From assembly GCF_016862395.1 (NCBI RefSeq), contig NZ_BOMW01000037.1:62001-126000 (forward strand): DNA of 64,000 nucleotides, in the 5' to 3' direction. Numbering within the stretch: the first letter of the stretch is position 1; every line of letters starts with the position of its first letter. The notes under the pieces were generated by a model, which saw only the letters and a program-made list of their open reading frames with translations, did not search any database and was not told the DNA's origin. Positions 52,042 to 60,595 of this stretch are shown one piece after another. The translations under genes were made by a program, and so were the position numbers. This DNA comes from Actinoplanes siamensis. GTDB lineage: Bacteria; Actinomycetota; Actinomycetes; Mycobacteriales; Micromonosporaceae.

Positions 52042-53226
52042 ATGCGTGCACTGCTCCTCGCCACCCTGGTAAACGCGTTCGGCAACGGCGCCTACGTGAC
52101 CACCAGCGTGCTGTTCCTGACCACTGTCGCCGGGCTCGACCCCGCCGAGATCGCCGCCGGGCTCAGCGCCGGCGCGGCCGCCGGCGTGCTGTCGATGACA
52201 CCGCTCGGATACGTCGCCGACCGGTACGGGCCGAAGCGACTGTCCATACTGTCGCTGATCGTGCTGGCCGGGGCCTACACCGGACTGCTCGCGGTCCACA
52301 CCGCGGTCCAGTTCGCTCTGCTCTCCTGCCTGATCGCGGTGGCCACGGCACTGGTCAAGGGCGCGAACGGCGCCCTCGCGGCCGAGGGCCGCCTGACCAT
52401 GCGCGCCAAGATGCGGACCGTGACGAACGCCGGGATGGGGCTCGGCACACTCGGCGGCAGCGTCCCGCTGCTGCTGCACACCGACCTGGCGTACGTGGTG
52501 ATCGTGCTGGTGAACGCCGCGTCCTTCCTCGTCGCCGCCGCGCTGCTCACCCGGGTCCCGGCGGTCCCGCCGCAGGCCACCCCGGCCGGCGGGCCGCGCC
52601 TGGTGGCTCTGCGCGACCGCCCGTTCCTGGCCTTCGCCGCCCTGGACGGCCTGATCACCAGTACCTACAACGCCCTGTTCGCCATCGGCCTGCCGCTGTG
52701 GCTGGCCGCCGGAGCGCACGCTCCGCTGTGGTTGATCTCGGCGACCCTGGTGATCAACACGGCGGGGTGCGTGCTGCTCCAGGTCCGGATGGCCCGCGGA
52801 GTGGACGGCCTGCCCGCCGCCGACCGGGCCGCCCTGCGCGGTGTCGCGCTGGTCGCGGCGTCCTGCGGGATCCTCGCGGCGGCCGCCGGCCGTCCATCCT
52901 GGGCGGCGGGCACGCTGATCATGGTGGCCGCCGTGGTCCACGTGCTCGGCGAGCTGTGGTTGTCCACCGGGAGCTGGGGCATCCTGTTCGAGCTGGCCCC
53001 GCCGTGGGCGCAGGGGCAGTACCAGGGCACCTACTTCGCCGGCCGGGGGCTGGGCGACATGGTCGCGCCGCCCCTGGTCACCGCGTGCGTGCTGGGGCTG
53101 CACGCCGGGGGCTGGCTGGTGCTGGCGGCGTTCTTCGTGGTGGGCGGCCTGCTCTACCGTCCGGTCACCCGGGCCGGCGAACGGGCCGGGCGGGCCCCGG
53201 CCCACGCGGGTACGGCAAGCTCCTGA
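52042..53226 (+). CDS. MFS exporter divergent from the PLP-enzyme operon
   Basis: A 394-residue, 12-helix transporter starting at ATG 52042 without a ribosome site. The N-terminal half has motif A in GYVADRYGPKRLS, and the C-terminal half has GQYQGTYFAGRGLGDMVAPP. It resembles the MFS exporters found beside natural-product genes. The divergent three-enzyme operon makes it the likely exporter of that pathway's product, as SbnD is in staphyloferrin B clusters; this is inferred from position. Confidence 0.88.
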   Translation: MRALLLATLVNAFGNGAYVTTSVLFLTTVAGLDPAEIAAGLSAGAAAGVLSMTPLGYVADRYGPKRLSILSLIVLAGAYTGLLAVHTAVQFALLSCLIAVATALVKGANGALAAEGRLTMRAKMRTVTNAGMGLGTLGGSVPLLLHTDLAYVVIVLVNAASFLVAAALLTRVPAVPPQATPAGGPRLVALRDRPFLAFAALDGLITSTYNALFAIGLPLWLAAGAHAPLWLISATLVINTAGCVLLQVRMARGVDGLPAADRAALRGVALVAASCGILAAAAGRPSWAAGTLIMVAAVVHVLGELWLSTGSWGILFELAPPWAQGQYQGTYFAGRGLGDMVAPPLVTACVLGLHAGGWLVLAAFFVVGGLLYRPVTRAGERAGRAPAHAGTASS

Positions 53227-53231
53227 GCCGG

Positions 53232-54263
53232 TCAGCCGCCGCGGCGCGGACGCCAGTCCCCCAGGAAGTCCGTGATCTCGTTCGCGGCCGCCCCGGACCG
53301 GGTCAACTGCGGACGGTCGTCGCCGCGCGCCGCGCCCGGGCCGTAGTTGCGGTACTCCGCGAACCGGGCGTCCCGCCACGGCCAGGTCCCGAAGTCGCTC
53401 CACGCGGTCGCGCCGATGTGGGCGCCGATCCAGGACTCCCGGACGATCGTCCGGCCGGCGGCGGCCGGGTCGTTGCCGGGGTGCCAAGGACGGCCCAGGT
53501 ACACACTGGCGGGCGCGGCGTCCGAGGTGAACCGGCAGCGGCTGAACAGCAGGCCGTGCGGGTTGGTGACGTCCGTGCTGGGCGCCGTCACGTACCCGTT
53601 CGGGGTGCCGCCACGGTCCAGCGAGTGGATGCGGCACTGATCGAAGACGGCAGTGGCGCGGCCGAAAATGAAGTCGACGTCGCCCTCGACGTAGCAGTCG
53701 CGGAAGTACGCACGGGCGATCACCCCGGCCGCGGTGCTGTTCACGTACAGGGTGTCCTGGTTGCCCAGGAACCGGACACGATCGAAGACCAGCCGGTCGG
53801 CGCGGGTCAGCACGGCGACCGCCTGCCGGTTGGCGATCTCCGGATGCGCGGCCTCGTCGAACACGTTGGCGAAGGTGAGATCGCGCGCGCGGAAGTCCGC
53901 CCCGCCGAGGGTGACCGAGGCGCTGCCCGAGGTGCCCCACGGCGTGCCGTCCGGCTTGAGGGTGCCGTTGGCCCGGTCGTCGGCGATCACCACGTCGCCC
54001 GGGGCGCGGCCGAGGCCGCGGAACTCCAGGTGGGTCTTCTCGGCCGGCACGATCACCTGGCCGAGGTAGGTGCCAGGGCGGATGCCGATGACGTACGGAC
54101 TGATCGCGCCCGGGGGCGCCGCGTCGACGGCGGCCTGGATCGCGGCGCCCGGCTCGACGATCAGGTCCGGGCGCTTCCGGGTGGACGCACCGGCCGGGGC
54201 CGGCCAGGCGGCGGCCGCCGCGGCGGCACCGGCGCTGAGTTCGAGGAAGGTTCGTCGGCGCAT
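53232..54263 (-). CDS. Secreted pectinesterase
   Basis: A 343-residue enzyme. I chose the second ATG (54263) because GGAGG lies five bases before it. The N terminus RRRTFLELSAGAAAAAAA is a Tat-type signal. The right-handed beta-helix carries the family motifs GNQDTLYVNS (catalytic Asp), CYVEGDVDFIFGRATAVF (nucleophile Asp and FIFG) and YLGRPWHPG (Arg and Trp). It removes methyl esters from plant pectin. It converges on the MFS gene with a gap of five bases. Together with the GH12 gene it suggests a plant-debris lifestyle. Confidence 0.92.
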   Translation of the reverse strand: MRRRTFLELSAGAAAAAAAWPAPAGASTRKRPDLIVEPGAAIQAAVDAAPPGAISPYVIGIRPGTYLGQVIVPAEKTHLEFRGLGRAPGDVVIADDRANGTLKPDGTPWGTSGSASVTLGGADFRARDLTFANVFDEAAHPEIANRQAVAVLTRADRLVFDRVRFLGNQDTLYVNSTAAGVIARAYFRDCYVEGDVDFIFGRATAVFDQCRIHSLDRGGTPNGYVTAPSTDVTNPHGLLFSRCRFTSDAAPASVYLGRPWHPGNDPAAAGRTIVRESWIGAHIGATAWSDFGTWPWRDARFAEYRNYGPGAARGDDRPQLTRSGAAANEITDFLGDWRPRRGG

Positions 54264-54675
54264 CATGGCCTCCTGGCCCGAGCTGGAGGAAAGGGCTTTC
54301 CTACCGGCACGTTAGGCGACTCGATCCAACGCCGTCAATGAGTAGTCGCGGGAACACGCCGCGACGACGGGCGCCGTCTCGCCGCCGAGCCGCGCGACCC
54401 GCGACGGCCGGTCCGTCGCGGCCGGCGCCGGAACGGCGGGCGCTGCCCACGGCCGAGCCGCGGCGTCCGGCGCCGCAACGGCAGGCGCTGCCCACGACCG
54501 AGCCGCGGCGTCCCGTCCCGCAACGGCGGGGTGGCCACCCGGGTGTTGCACAGCATGGGGACTCCGCCTAGTTTGGGGACACGTCATATCGATCAGCGTC
54601 GATGGCTCGTCCCCGTCGTCGAAGCGCTTCGACGAGCCGAGCACCGGCGCTGCCGTCCCCCAAGGAGGCGCTAGC
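54264..54675. other. Non-coding stretch with repeats
   Basis: 412 bases between divergent genes. It holds the 45-bp repeat described separately and the AAGGAGG ribosome site of the glucanase gene. A 160-residue open frame crosses it on the minus strand but has no ribosome site and is built from the repeats, so I do not call a gene. Confidence 0.5.
54422..54530. repeat. 45-bp tandem repeat, about 2.4 copies
   Basis: Units beginning near 54422, 54467 and 54512 share CGGCGCCGCAACGGC-like and CGCTGCCCACG...GAGCCGCGGCGT blocks with a few changes. Confidence 0.75.
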
Positions 54676-55365
54676 ATGCGCAGACTACGGATCGCGGCGT
54701 CCCTCTGGATCGCCGCCGCTCTGCTCCTCGTCGCGCCCCGGGCCGCGCACGCCGCGGTCTGGGGCTCGTCGGACCAGTGGGCCACCTGGAGCAACGGCGG
54801 TTACACGCTGTACAACAACATCTGGGGCAGCGGGGCCGGCCCGCAGAGCATCTGGGCGAACTCGTACAGCAACTGGGGCGTCTGGGCCAACCACCCGAAC
54901 ACCGGCGGCGTGAAGGCGTACCCGAACGCCAGCAAGGCCGTGAACCGGCGACTGAGCGCACTGGGCAGCGCCACCAGCAGCTTCAACGTGACAGTGCCCG
55001 GCGGCGGGGCGTACACCACCGCCTACGACGTCTGGGCGGACAACAACGCGTACGAGATCATGTTGTGGGTGAACAAGCAGGGGGCGGTCGGCCCGATCGG
55101 CTCGCTGCAGGCCAGCGTCACGGTCGGTGGCCACTCCTGGAACGTCTACCGCGGATCGAACGGCGCGAACGCGGTGTTCTCGTTCGTCCGGACCGGCAAC
55201 ACCAACTCCGGCACTGTCGACATCAAGGCCGTCCTGAACTGGATCAGGAACCGCGGCTGGTTCGGTGACGTCACGCTGGGCAACATCCAGTTCGGATACG
55301 AGATCACCTCGGCCAGCGGCGGCCTCAACTTCGTCACCAACAGCTACTCCGCGTCGGCCAGCTGA
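54676..55365 (+). CDS. Secreted GH12 endoglucanase
   Basis: A 229-residue enzyme with ATG after AAGGAGG and a signal peptide (LWIAAALLLVAPRAAHA). The beta-jelly-roll matches glycoside hydrolase family 12: NGGYTLYNNIWGS, SNWGVWANHPN, AYDVWADNNAYEIMLWVNKQ with the catalytic Glu of YEIMLW, and the acid/base Glu in FGYEITSASGG. Family enzymes cut beta-1,4-glucan or xyloglucan with retention. No cellulose-binding module is attached, so it is a single-domain enzyme. Confidence 0.94.
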   Translation: MRRLRIAASLWIAAALLLVAPRAAHAAVWGSSDQWATWSNGGYTLYNNIWGSGAGPQSIWANSYSNWGVWANHPNTGGVKAYPNASKAVNRRLSALGSATSSFNVTVPGGGAYTTAYDVWADNNAYEIMLWVNKQGAVGPIGSLQASVTVGGHSWNVYRGSNGANAVFSFVRTGNTNSGTVDIKAVLNWIRNRGWFGDVTLGNIQFGYEITSASGGLNFVTNSYSASAS

Positions 55366-55562
55366 CCCGCACGACGCGTCGGCCCGCCGCACGCCGCGAC
55401 CCGGCGGCACCCGGCCACCCGGCGGAGCCCGCGCGCCGGCGATCAGCCCTGCGGAGCCCGCGGCAGGTATCGCGCGCCGGGGCGAACACCGGCACGGCAA
55501 TCCGCGCCGCGGGCTCGGGACGGCGGGCGGCCGGCGCACCTGCCGCCGCCCGCGACATGGGA

Positions 55563-55591
55563 CGAGGCGGGCACAGCGCGCGCCCGCCTCG
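55563..55591. terminator. Bidirectional hairpin terminator
   Basis: A 10-bp stem CGAGGCGGGC/GCCCGCCTCG with a 9-nt loop lies between the convergent glucanase and small secreted-protein genes. Confidence 0.65.
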
Positions 55592-55608
55592 CGTCTTGCC
55601 TGCCGTCG

Positions 55609-55944
55609 TCAGTCGCAGTACTCGCGGTAGCCCTCGCGGAAGCCGGTACGGTAGCCGTCCTCGTAACCGTCGACGTAGTCGATGTTGTTCCGGCGCGAGC
55701 TCAGGTACGGAACGACGGAGCGGCAGTCCCGCTTGGCCTGGAGCCAGCCGTCGGAGCGGCCGTCCCGGTAGCCCTGCCGGTAGTCACGGTAGCCGGCCTG
55801 CTGGCCGGCGGTGACGTCGCTGGCCACCACCGTGGTGGACGCGGGCGCGGCCGCGGCCGGTGAGGCGCCGAAGCCCTGCACCATGCCGATCCCGCCGAGG
55901 AACAGCAGGGCTCCGGTCGCCGCGCTCATTTTGCGAATGTTCAT
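55609..55944 (-). CDS. Small secreted Tyr/Arg/Gly-rich protein, unknown function
   Basis: A 111-residue protein from ATG 55944, preceded by GGGAG. A signal peptide (MSAATGALLFLGGIGMVQGF to AAA) is followed by a charged region with repeated YRD/YED-G motifs (GYRDYRQGYRDGRSDG, then DGYEDGYRTGFREGYREYC). Two cysteines are in the mature part. No enzyme motif is visible. Such YxxGYxxG-rich proteins occur in actinomycetes without known function. Confidence 0.7.
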   Translation of the reverse strand: MNIRKMSAATGALLFLGGIGMVQGFGASPAAAAPASTTVVASDVTAGQQAGYRDYRQGYRDGRSDGWLQAKRDCRSVVPYLSSRRNNIDYVDGYEDGYRTGFREGYREYCD

Positions 55945-56266
55945 CGTCAGTCTCCCCCTGAATGACGTCCCGGGCGATCGCCCGGCTCCTGCAAAAAACT
56001 TACGCCACCCATTCCGGATCGCAGGGGAACCCGATTTTCCGCGATGATTTCCGCTTTTCGCCCCAGCTCGGGTCGTCTTTTCGGCCCAGTCCGGGCAACC
56101 AATCGCCGTAGCCGGGGCAGGTTGCCGGTATGATCGCGGAACGAATACGCGTGCGGAGGGACCGCTATCCCGGCGAGGTGCCGGCGGGAGCCGTTGACGT
56201 GCGGCGCGGCCGGCGCCGATCCGCTCGGCGCCGGCCGCGGTGATCCGGGAGAAGAAATAGGACCAC
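55945..56266. other. Non-coding stretch upstream of the small secreted-protein gene
   Basis: 322 bases, A/T-richer than the genes, with two similar segments around CTTTTCGCCCCAG and TCTTTTCGGCCCAG. It should contain the promoter of the gene at 55944. No gene is supported. Confidence 0.45.
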
Positions 56267-56878
56267 CTATTCCGCGGACCGGACCCCGGTATCCCGCCTC
56301 CCGGCCGGCCGCTCTCCGGAAAGGTCCGCCGTTTCCGCGCCGGACCCTTCCAGGAAATGGTCCGATCCATCGTCGGCAGATCTTCCCACGGAATGGTCCG
56401 GCCTATCGTCGGCAGATCTTTCCGGGGAATGGTCAGGCCTACCGTCGGCAGATCTTTCCGGGGAATGGTCCGGCCTTTCCCGGGCGGATTTCTCACCGAC
56501 GGAGTCCGACCAGGCGAATGCCAGCGCCGCGCCGATCACGGTGAACAGCAGCCCGAGGATGAATCCACCCATGTTCGAGGTGAGGAAGGAACCGAGCGCC
56601 AGCACCATCGCGATCAGCGAATAGAAGATCCGCTGAGCCGGGTGGAACCAGATCAACAGGCCCAGCATGATGATCACCAGCGGCACCAGATAGCCGATGA
56701 AGTTCTGCATGCCCACGTGCAGCACCACGCCGAGCGGCGCCCACACCGTCATCAGGATCTCCACGCCGCCGATCAGCACCAGCAGGCCGCCCCAGAACGG
56801 GCGGCTGCGGCGCCAGTCGCGCCAGGCCCGCCGGGCGCGGACGCCCGGCGAGGACCGGTGGTGCGCGATGCCGGACAT
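56267..56878 (-). CDS. DUF6114-type membrane protein with repeat tail
   Basis: A 203-residue protein. An Arg-rich N terminus is followed by four helices (about residues 27-125) with FWGGLLVLIGGVEILMTVWA, the family start. The hydrophilic tail consists of 12-residue repeats of the type PDHSPERSADGR, encoded by 36-bp tandem DNA repeats. It begins two bases after the DUF6230-type gene, so both form an operon; in other actinomycetes the same pair is adjacent. The biochemical role is unknown. Confidence 0.82.
   Translation of the reverse strand: MSGIAHHRSSPGVRARRAWRDWRRSRPFWGGLLVLIGGVEILMTVWAPLGVVLHVGMQNFIGYLVPLVIIMLGLLIWFHPAQRIFYSLIAMVLALGSFLTSNMGGFILGLLFTVIGAALAFAWSDSVGEKSARERPDHSPERSADGRPDHSPERSADDRPDHSVGRSADDGSDHFLEGSGAETADLSGERPAGRRDTGVRSAE
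56357..56476. repeat. 36-bp in-frame tandem repeat
   Basis: Copies with ATGGTC at 56357, 56393, 56429 and 56465 share CGTCGGCAGATCTT and CGGCCTA blocks. They encode the tail of the DUF6114-type protein on the minus strand. Confidence 0.85.
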
Positions 56879-56880
56879 GC

Positions 56881-57486
56881 TCAGCAGCCGTCCGAGGTGA
56901 ACGCCATACGCAGGCCCGGCAGGTGGAACGTGGCGGCCGTGGTGGCGTAGTTGTTCTGCCGCAGGTTGGTCAGCGTGACCTCCTCGGCCTGCTGGCCGAA
57001 GACCCCGATGGCGCCCTTCTTGCCCGGGACCCGGTCCAGCGTGCTGGCGTCCTGACCGATGTCGATCGCCTTGAAGTCGGCGTTCGCGCTGATCAGGTCG
57101 GAGTCGACGACGAGCGTGTCAGCGGTGACCTTGTTGGTCGCGCTGCCGGCGGTGAGCCTCAGGTTGATGCCGCCGAGCGCGATGCTCTGGCACAACCCGT
57201 CCAGCTGGGCGTCCCGCACCGCGGAGACGATGACGAGCACCTGCCCGCCGGTGTCCCCCTCGTTGGGGCTGCCCTCAGCCATGTGGTCCATCTCCGCGTA
57301 CTGCTCGAACCCGTATCCGTGCAACCTCGGCGAGGTGACCGTGAACGGCATCCCGGAGATCGAGAAGGAGGCCGCGAGCACCCCCTTGCCGGTCAGCAGG
57401 ATCAGCCCGGTGGTGGCCGCGAGGCCGGTGACGAGCATCGCGGTGAACCGGCGCCAGCGGGTCCGGCCGTGAGTTCTCACAGACAT
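56881..57486 (-). CDS. DUF6230-type exported protein
   Basis: A 201-residue protein. A Tat/Sec-like membrane helix (about residues 16-38, FTAMLVTGLAATTGLILLTG) is followed by an exported beta-rich domain with SFSISGMPFTVTSPRLHG and a C-terminal pair of cysteines (LCQSIAL and SDGC). It matches my memory of the DUF6230 family, which pairs with DUF6114. The two are thought to lie at the cell surface, but no activity is proven. A TetR-type gene lies upstream on the same strand. Confidence 0.82.
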   Translation of the reverse strand: MSVRTHGRTRWRRFTAMLVTGLAATTGLILLTGKGVLAASFSISGMPFTVTSPRLHGYGFEQYAEMDHMAEGSPNEGDTGGQVLVIVSAVRDAQLDGLCQSIALGGINLRLTAGSATNKVTADTLVVDSDLISANADFKAIDIGQDASTLDRVPGKKGAIGVFGQQAEEVTLTNLRQNNYATTAATFHLPGLRMAFTSDGC

Positions 57487-57639
57487 GCACTCTCCCTTGC
57501 GCCTGGCGCGGCGCGACCGCCACCGGTGCGAGCACTGCGGATGCCGCCCGGGGCCGTCGCGATTGGCGTCTCTCGATGGATTTCGAGGAAGTTACGCCGC
57601 GGTAACGTCGGGCGTCAAGCGGAGCGGGGCGCGTTCCAG

Positions 57640-58371
57640 TCAGTGAAAAACCTCGCCGGTATCCAACGTGGCGCACGGGGCGACGACCCGCTCCCCCGCG
57701 GGCCGTTCGACCAGCTCGGCGGCCGCCGCGTCACGGCCCACGAACGGCGCCATCATGAAGTAGCCGAGCGTCGGCAGCAGCTCCGGTAGCGCGGCAACCC
57801 GGCCGGCGCAGACGTGGCCGTAGATGGCCGAGTAGATCCCGCCGACCACGGCGTCGACCAGGCCGTCCGGCACGTCCGGCGCCTCGGCGAAGAACCGGGC
57901 GAAGCGGCCCAGCAGCTCGGTGCGCTCCCGGCGGGCCAGCGGGCCGGCCGCGTCGATCTCCACGATCGCCATGGTGGCGAACGCCGGCACGCTGGCCAGC
58001 ACGTCGAGCAGCACCTTCAGCGCGGCGCGGGCGCCCGACCGCCAGTCGCCGGCCGACGCGTACGCCTCGTCCATCAGCCGCAGCACCACGCCGGTCCCGT
58101 GCCGGTAGGTGTCCAGGAACGCGTCCTCCTTGCCGGCGAAGAGCGCGTAGAACGCCGGCCGGGTCACCCCGGCCGCCGCGCAGATGTCGCTGACCCGGGC
58201 GTTCGCCCAGCCCTTCTCGGCGACCGTGTGCACCAGCGCGTCGTGCAGGCGTTCCCGCTGGGTCGCGGCGACCGCCTCGGGCGTCATCGAGCGCGGGCCG
58301 CGCTTGATCGCCCGCGCCGGGTCACGCCCGGCACGAGCTCCCGGGAGCGGACTGACAACCGGATTCTTCAT
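57640..58371 (-). CDS. TetR-family regulator
   Basis: A 243-residue regulator from ATG 58371 with GAGG seven bases upstream. The HTH is ARVSDICAAAGVTRPAFYAL, followed by FAGKEDAFLDTYR; the C-terminal ligand domain is helical. It lies between the DUF6230/DUF6114 genes and the divergent secreted-protein genes, and repeated sites lie upstream of it. It probably controls one or both sides. Confidence 0.9.
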   Translation of the reverse strand: MKNPVVSPLPGARAGRDPARAIKRGPRSMTPEAVAATQRERLHDALVHTVAEKGWANARVSDICAAAGVTRPAFYALFAGKEDAFLDTYRHGTGVVLRLMDEAYASAGDWRSGARAALKVLLDVLASVPAFATMAIVEIDAAGPLARRERTELLGRFARFFAEAPDVPDGLVDAVVGGIYSAIYGHVCAGRVAALPELLPTLGYFMMAPFVGRDAAAAELVERPAGERVVAPCATLDTGEVFH

Positions 58372-58388
58372 CGTCGTACCTCAATGTC

Positions 58389-58429
58389 TTGACATGGCAT
58401 ACCGCTGAGGTTTCTCATACCGTGAGGTA
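58389..58429. promoter_or_regulatory. Candidate promoter and repeated TetR sites
   Basis: TTGACA (58389-58394) is followed by two near-identical blocks, CATACCGCTGAGGT (58398-58411) and CATACCGTGAGGTA (58416-58429). The second contains the dyad TACC-GTGA-GGTA. They lie between the divergent TetR gene and the secreted-protein genes, so regulation of both sides is plausible. Confidence 0.5.
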
Positions 58430-58543
58430 CGGACCTCGATGGTGCACGAGGCGGTCCCACCAGTATCGCCTCCCACTCAAGCCCCGGAACGCTGCGGAAA
58501 CGGCCGGGCCCCGTCCCAGCGAGCCCCGAGAAGGAGTGGCGCC

Positions 58544-59440
58544 ATGAAAGCGTCACGGCTGAAATCCGTCCTGGCCACGATCGCCTCCGCGGCGGTGGTG
58601 GTGGCCCTCACCCCGGCGCCCGCCCGGGCCGCGACCTACGACGGCCTGGAGAACTGCCCGCTCAGCTCGGCCGCCCTGCGGGACCCGACGAACCTGCAGG
58701 TGGGCTGCGTCCACTCGGTGACCAACGGCGGCAGCGTCACGATCGGCTCCAACGTCGTGCCACTGACCAGCCCGATCACCATCCAGTTCGGTGTCTACTG
58801 GCCGGCCGGCGGGCCGGTCCGCGAGTTCCCGGACGGCACCGTCGCCAACGTCTACTCCACCGTCCCGGCGCCTCGGGGCAAGACCCTGGTCGCCAAGCCG
58901 CTGCAGGTCGCCATCCCCGGCATCGCCAACCTGATCCCCGGCGTGACCAGCGTCTTCGCGCAGGTCGAGCTGGCCGGTCCGATCACCGGCTTCGTCCCGC
59001 TGGCCACCGGTGAGGACACCCCGGTCTTCGTCCTGCCGGTCAAGCTGCACCTGTACAACGCGCTCTTCGGCACCAGGTGCTACATCGGATCGGACAGCAG
59101 CCCGATCAACTTCAGCCCGACCACCGGCACCACGCACCCGCCGGCCCCGAACAAGCCGGTCACCGGCAACGCCGGGAACATCACCATCGAACCGGACCCG
59201 AACGGCTTCGAGACGCTCGGCGTCGGCTTCACCGGCGCGACGCTCGTCGACAACGCCTACCCGGTGCCGAAGGCGAACGGCTGCGGGCTGATCCCCGGCA
59301 GCCTGGACGGCCTGATCAACCTGGCCTTCGGCCTGCCCTCGGCGGCCGGCCGCAACGCCGTCGAGTTCAGCGGCAACAACACCACGTTCGCCGTCTCCCC
59401 CAGCCTGGACGACCTCACCCAGGCGCTCGCCGCCTCCTAG
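58544..59440 (+). CDS. Conserved actinobacterial secreted protein, unknown function
   Basis: A 298-residue protein from ATG 58544, preceded by AAGGAG. A signal peptide (VLATIASAAVVVALTPAPARA) is followed by a beta-rich exported protein beginning YDGLENCPLSSAALRDPTNL, with four or five cysteines and a GTTHPPAPNKPVTG linker. I remember very similar secreted proteins in rhodococci and mycobacteria with no assigned role. It starts a two-gene operon with the next secreted protein. Confidence 0.82.
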   Translation: MKASRLKSVLATIASAAVVVALTPAPARAATYDGLENCPLSSAALRDPTNLQVGCVHSVTNGGSVTIGSNVVPLTSPITIQFGVYWPAGGPVREFPDGTVANVYSTVPAPRGKTLVAKPLQVAIPGIANLIPGVTSVFAQVELAGPITGFVPLATGEDTPVFVLPVKLHLYNALFGTRCYIGSDSSPINFSPTTGTTHPPAPNKPVTGNAGNITIEPDPNGFETLGVGFTGATLVDNAYPVPKANGCGLIPGSLDGLINLAFGLPSAAGRNAVEFSGNNTTFAVSPSLDDLTQALAAS

Positions 59441-59457
59441 GAAAGGTGCACACCCCC

Positions 59458-60108
59458 ATGCACAGCAACCGCATCGCCGCGGCAGCCGTCACCGGCGCCG
59501 TCATCTCGCTGCTGGCCACCACCGCCCCGGCCCTGGCCGACGACGTCAGCGTGCTGACCGCCGGCGGCCAGGCCGTCGCGACCGGCGAGACCATCTCGGC
59601 CAGCATCGTCCCCGGCGCCCAGGCGGTCTTCGCCACCGCGCCGGCCGGCGCGAACGGCATGAAGTGCAACACGTCCAGCTTCAGCGCCGTGGTGACCGGC
59701 AACCCGGTCGCGCCCGGCGCCGCCACCCTCGGGTCCACCCTGGCCGTCTCCAACTGCACGGTCAGCGGCGTCCCGGGGGTCACCGGCGTCAACAGCGTCA
59801 CGATCAACAACCAGCCGTACGCCACCACTGTCGCCAGCGACGGGACCGTGACGGTGACCGGCACGGCCACCGCGCCGATCTCCGCGACGCTGAACCTCAG
59901 GTCCTTGCTCGGCTCGGTGACCTGCGTCTTCGTGGCGAACGGGAACAGCATCACCGGCGTCGCGGACAACACCGACAACTCGATCGCCTTCACCGACCAG
60001 CAGTTCAACAAGACCAGCGGGCCGGCGGCCTGCGTCCCCAACGGCTACTTCACCGCCAGGTACACCCCGGTGGTGACCGCCGGCGGGCTCCCGGTCGTCG
60101 TCAGTTGA
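59458..60108 (+). CDS. Secreted beta-rich protein, unknown function
   Basis: A 216-residue protein from ATG 59458, 17 bases after the previous stop. A signal peptide (AAAVTGAVISLLATTAPALA) is followed by a Thr/Val/Asn-rich beta domain with four cysteines (MKCNTS, SNCTVS, VTCVFV, AACVPN), likely two disulfides. No catalytic motif is seen. It is co-transcribed with the preceding secreted protein and followed by a terminator. The pair may form or modify part of the cell surface. Confidence 0.8.
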   Translation: MHSNRIAAAAVTGAVISLLATTAPALADDVSVLTAGGQAVATGETISASIVPGAQAVFATAPAGANGMKCNTSSFSAVVTGNPVAPGAATLGSTLAVSNCTVSGVPGVTGVNSVTINNQPYATTVASDGTVTVTGTATAPISATLNLRSLLGSVTCVFVANGNSITGVADNTDNSIAFTDQQFNKTSGPAACVPNGYFTARYTPVVTAGGLPVVVS

Positions 60109-60115
60109 GGCCGGT

Positions 60116-60146
60116 CGGCGACCGCTGTCCCCCACGGCGGTCGCCG
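60116..60146 (+). terminator. Hairpin after the secreted-protein operon
   Basis: A 10-bp perfect stem CGGCGACCGC/GCGGTCGCCG with an 11-nt loop starts 8 bases after the stop codon. Confidence 0.65.
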
Positions 60147-60301
60147 GCTCCCCGCTGCTCGCGGGGGCACACCGCCACAGGCCGGAATGCGTGGCACCAT
60201 CGTGCCGCGCGCCCGGGACCGGTCGGTGATCGCGAAGGCCCGGTCCCGGGGCGACGAGCGCACCCGAGCGCCGCCACTGACCGTCGTCCCGGCCGCCGGT
60301 G

Positions 60302-60595
60302 TCAGCTCTTGCCGTCGGCTTCCATCTGGCGGCGGAGGCGGCGCTCGTGCAGGCGGCGCCACCGCTCGTACACCTCGGCGGCCGCCACGGCGGGTTCGGC
60401 GGCCCGTCCCGCCTTCCACTGGCGCGGAAGGAACGCCTCGGCGCCGGCCCAGAGCAGCTCGCTCATCGGCACCGTGCCGCCGTGCAGCCTCATCAGCTCG
60501 GCGGCCACCGCGGCCGCGTGGTCGCTGCGCCGCCAGATCTCGACCATCGACTGGCCGTGCATCAGGTCGTCGTAGTCCTGTGGGTGCAGTTCCAT
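60302..60595 (-). CDS. Small helical protein, unknown function
   Basis: A 97-residue protein from ATG 60595, preceded by GAGGGG. It is soluble and mostly helical, beginning MELHPQDYDDLMHGQS and ending in a basic, Arg-rich helix (YERWRRLHERRLRRQME) that could bind nucleic acid or acidic partners. No family was recognised. Codon use and the ribosome site support a real gene. Confidence 0.6.
   Translation of the reverse strand: MELHPQDYDDLMHGQSMVEIWRRSDHAAAVAAELMRLHGGTVPMSELLWAGAEAFLPRQWKAGRAAEPAVAAAEVYERWRRLHERRLRRQMEADGKS

Noticed and set aside
54312..54794. A 160-codon minus-strand frame upstream of the pectinesterase
   Set aside because: It is made of the 45-bp repeat and runs into the antisense of the glucanase signal peptide, and it has no ribosome site.
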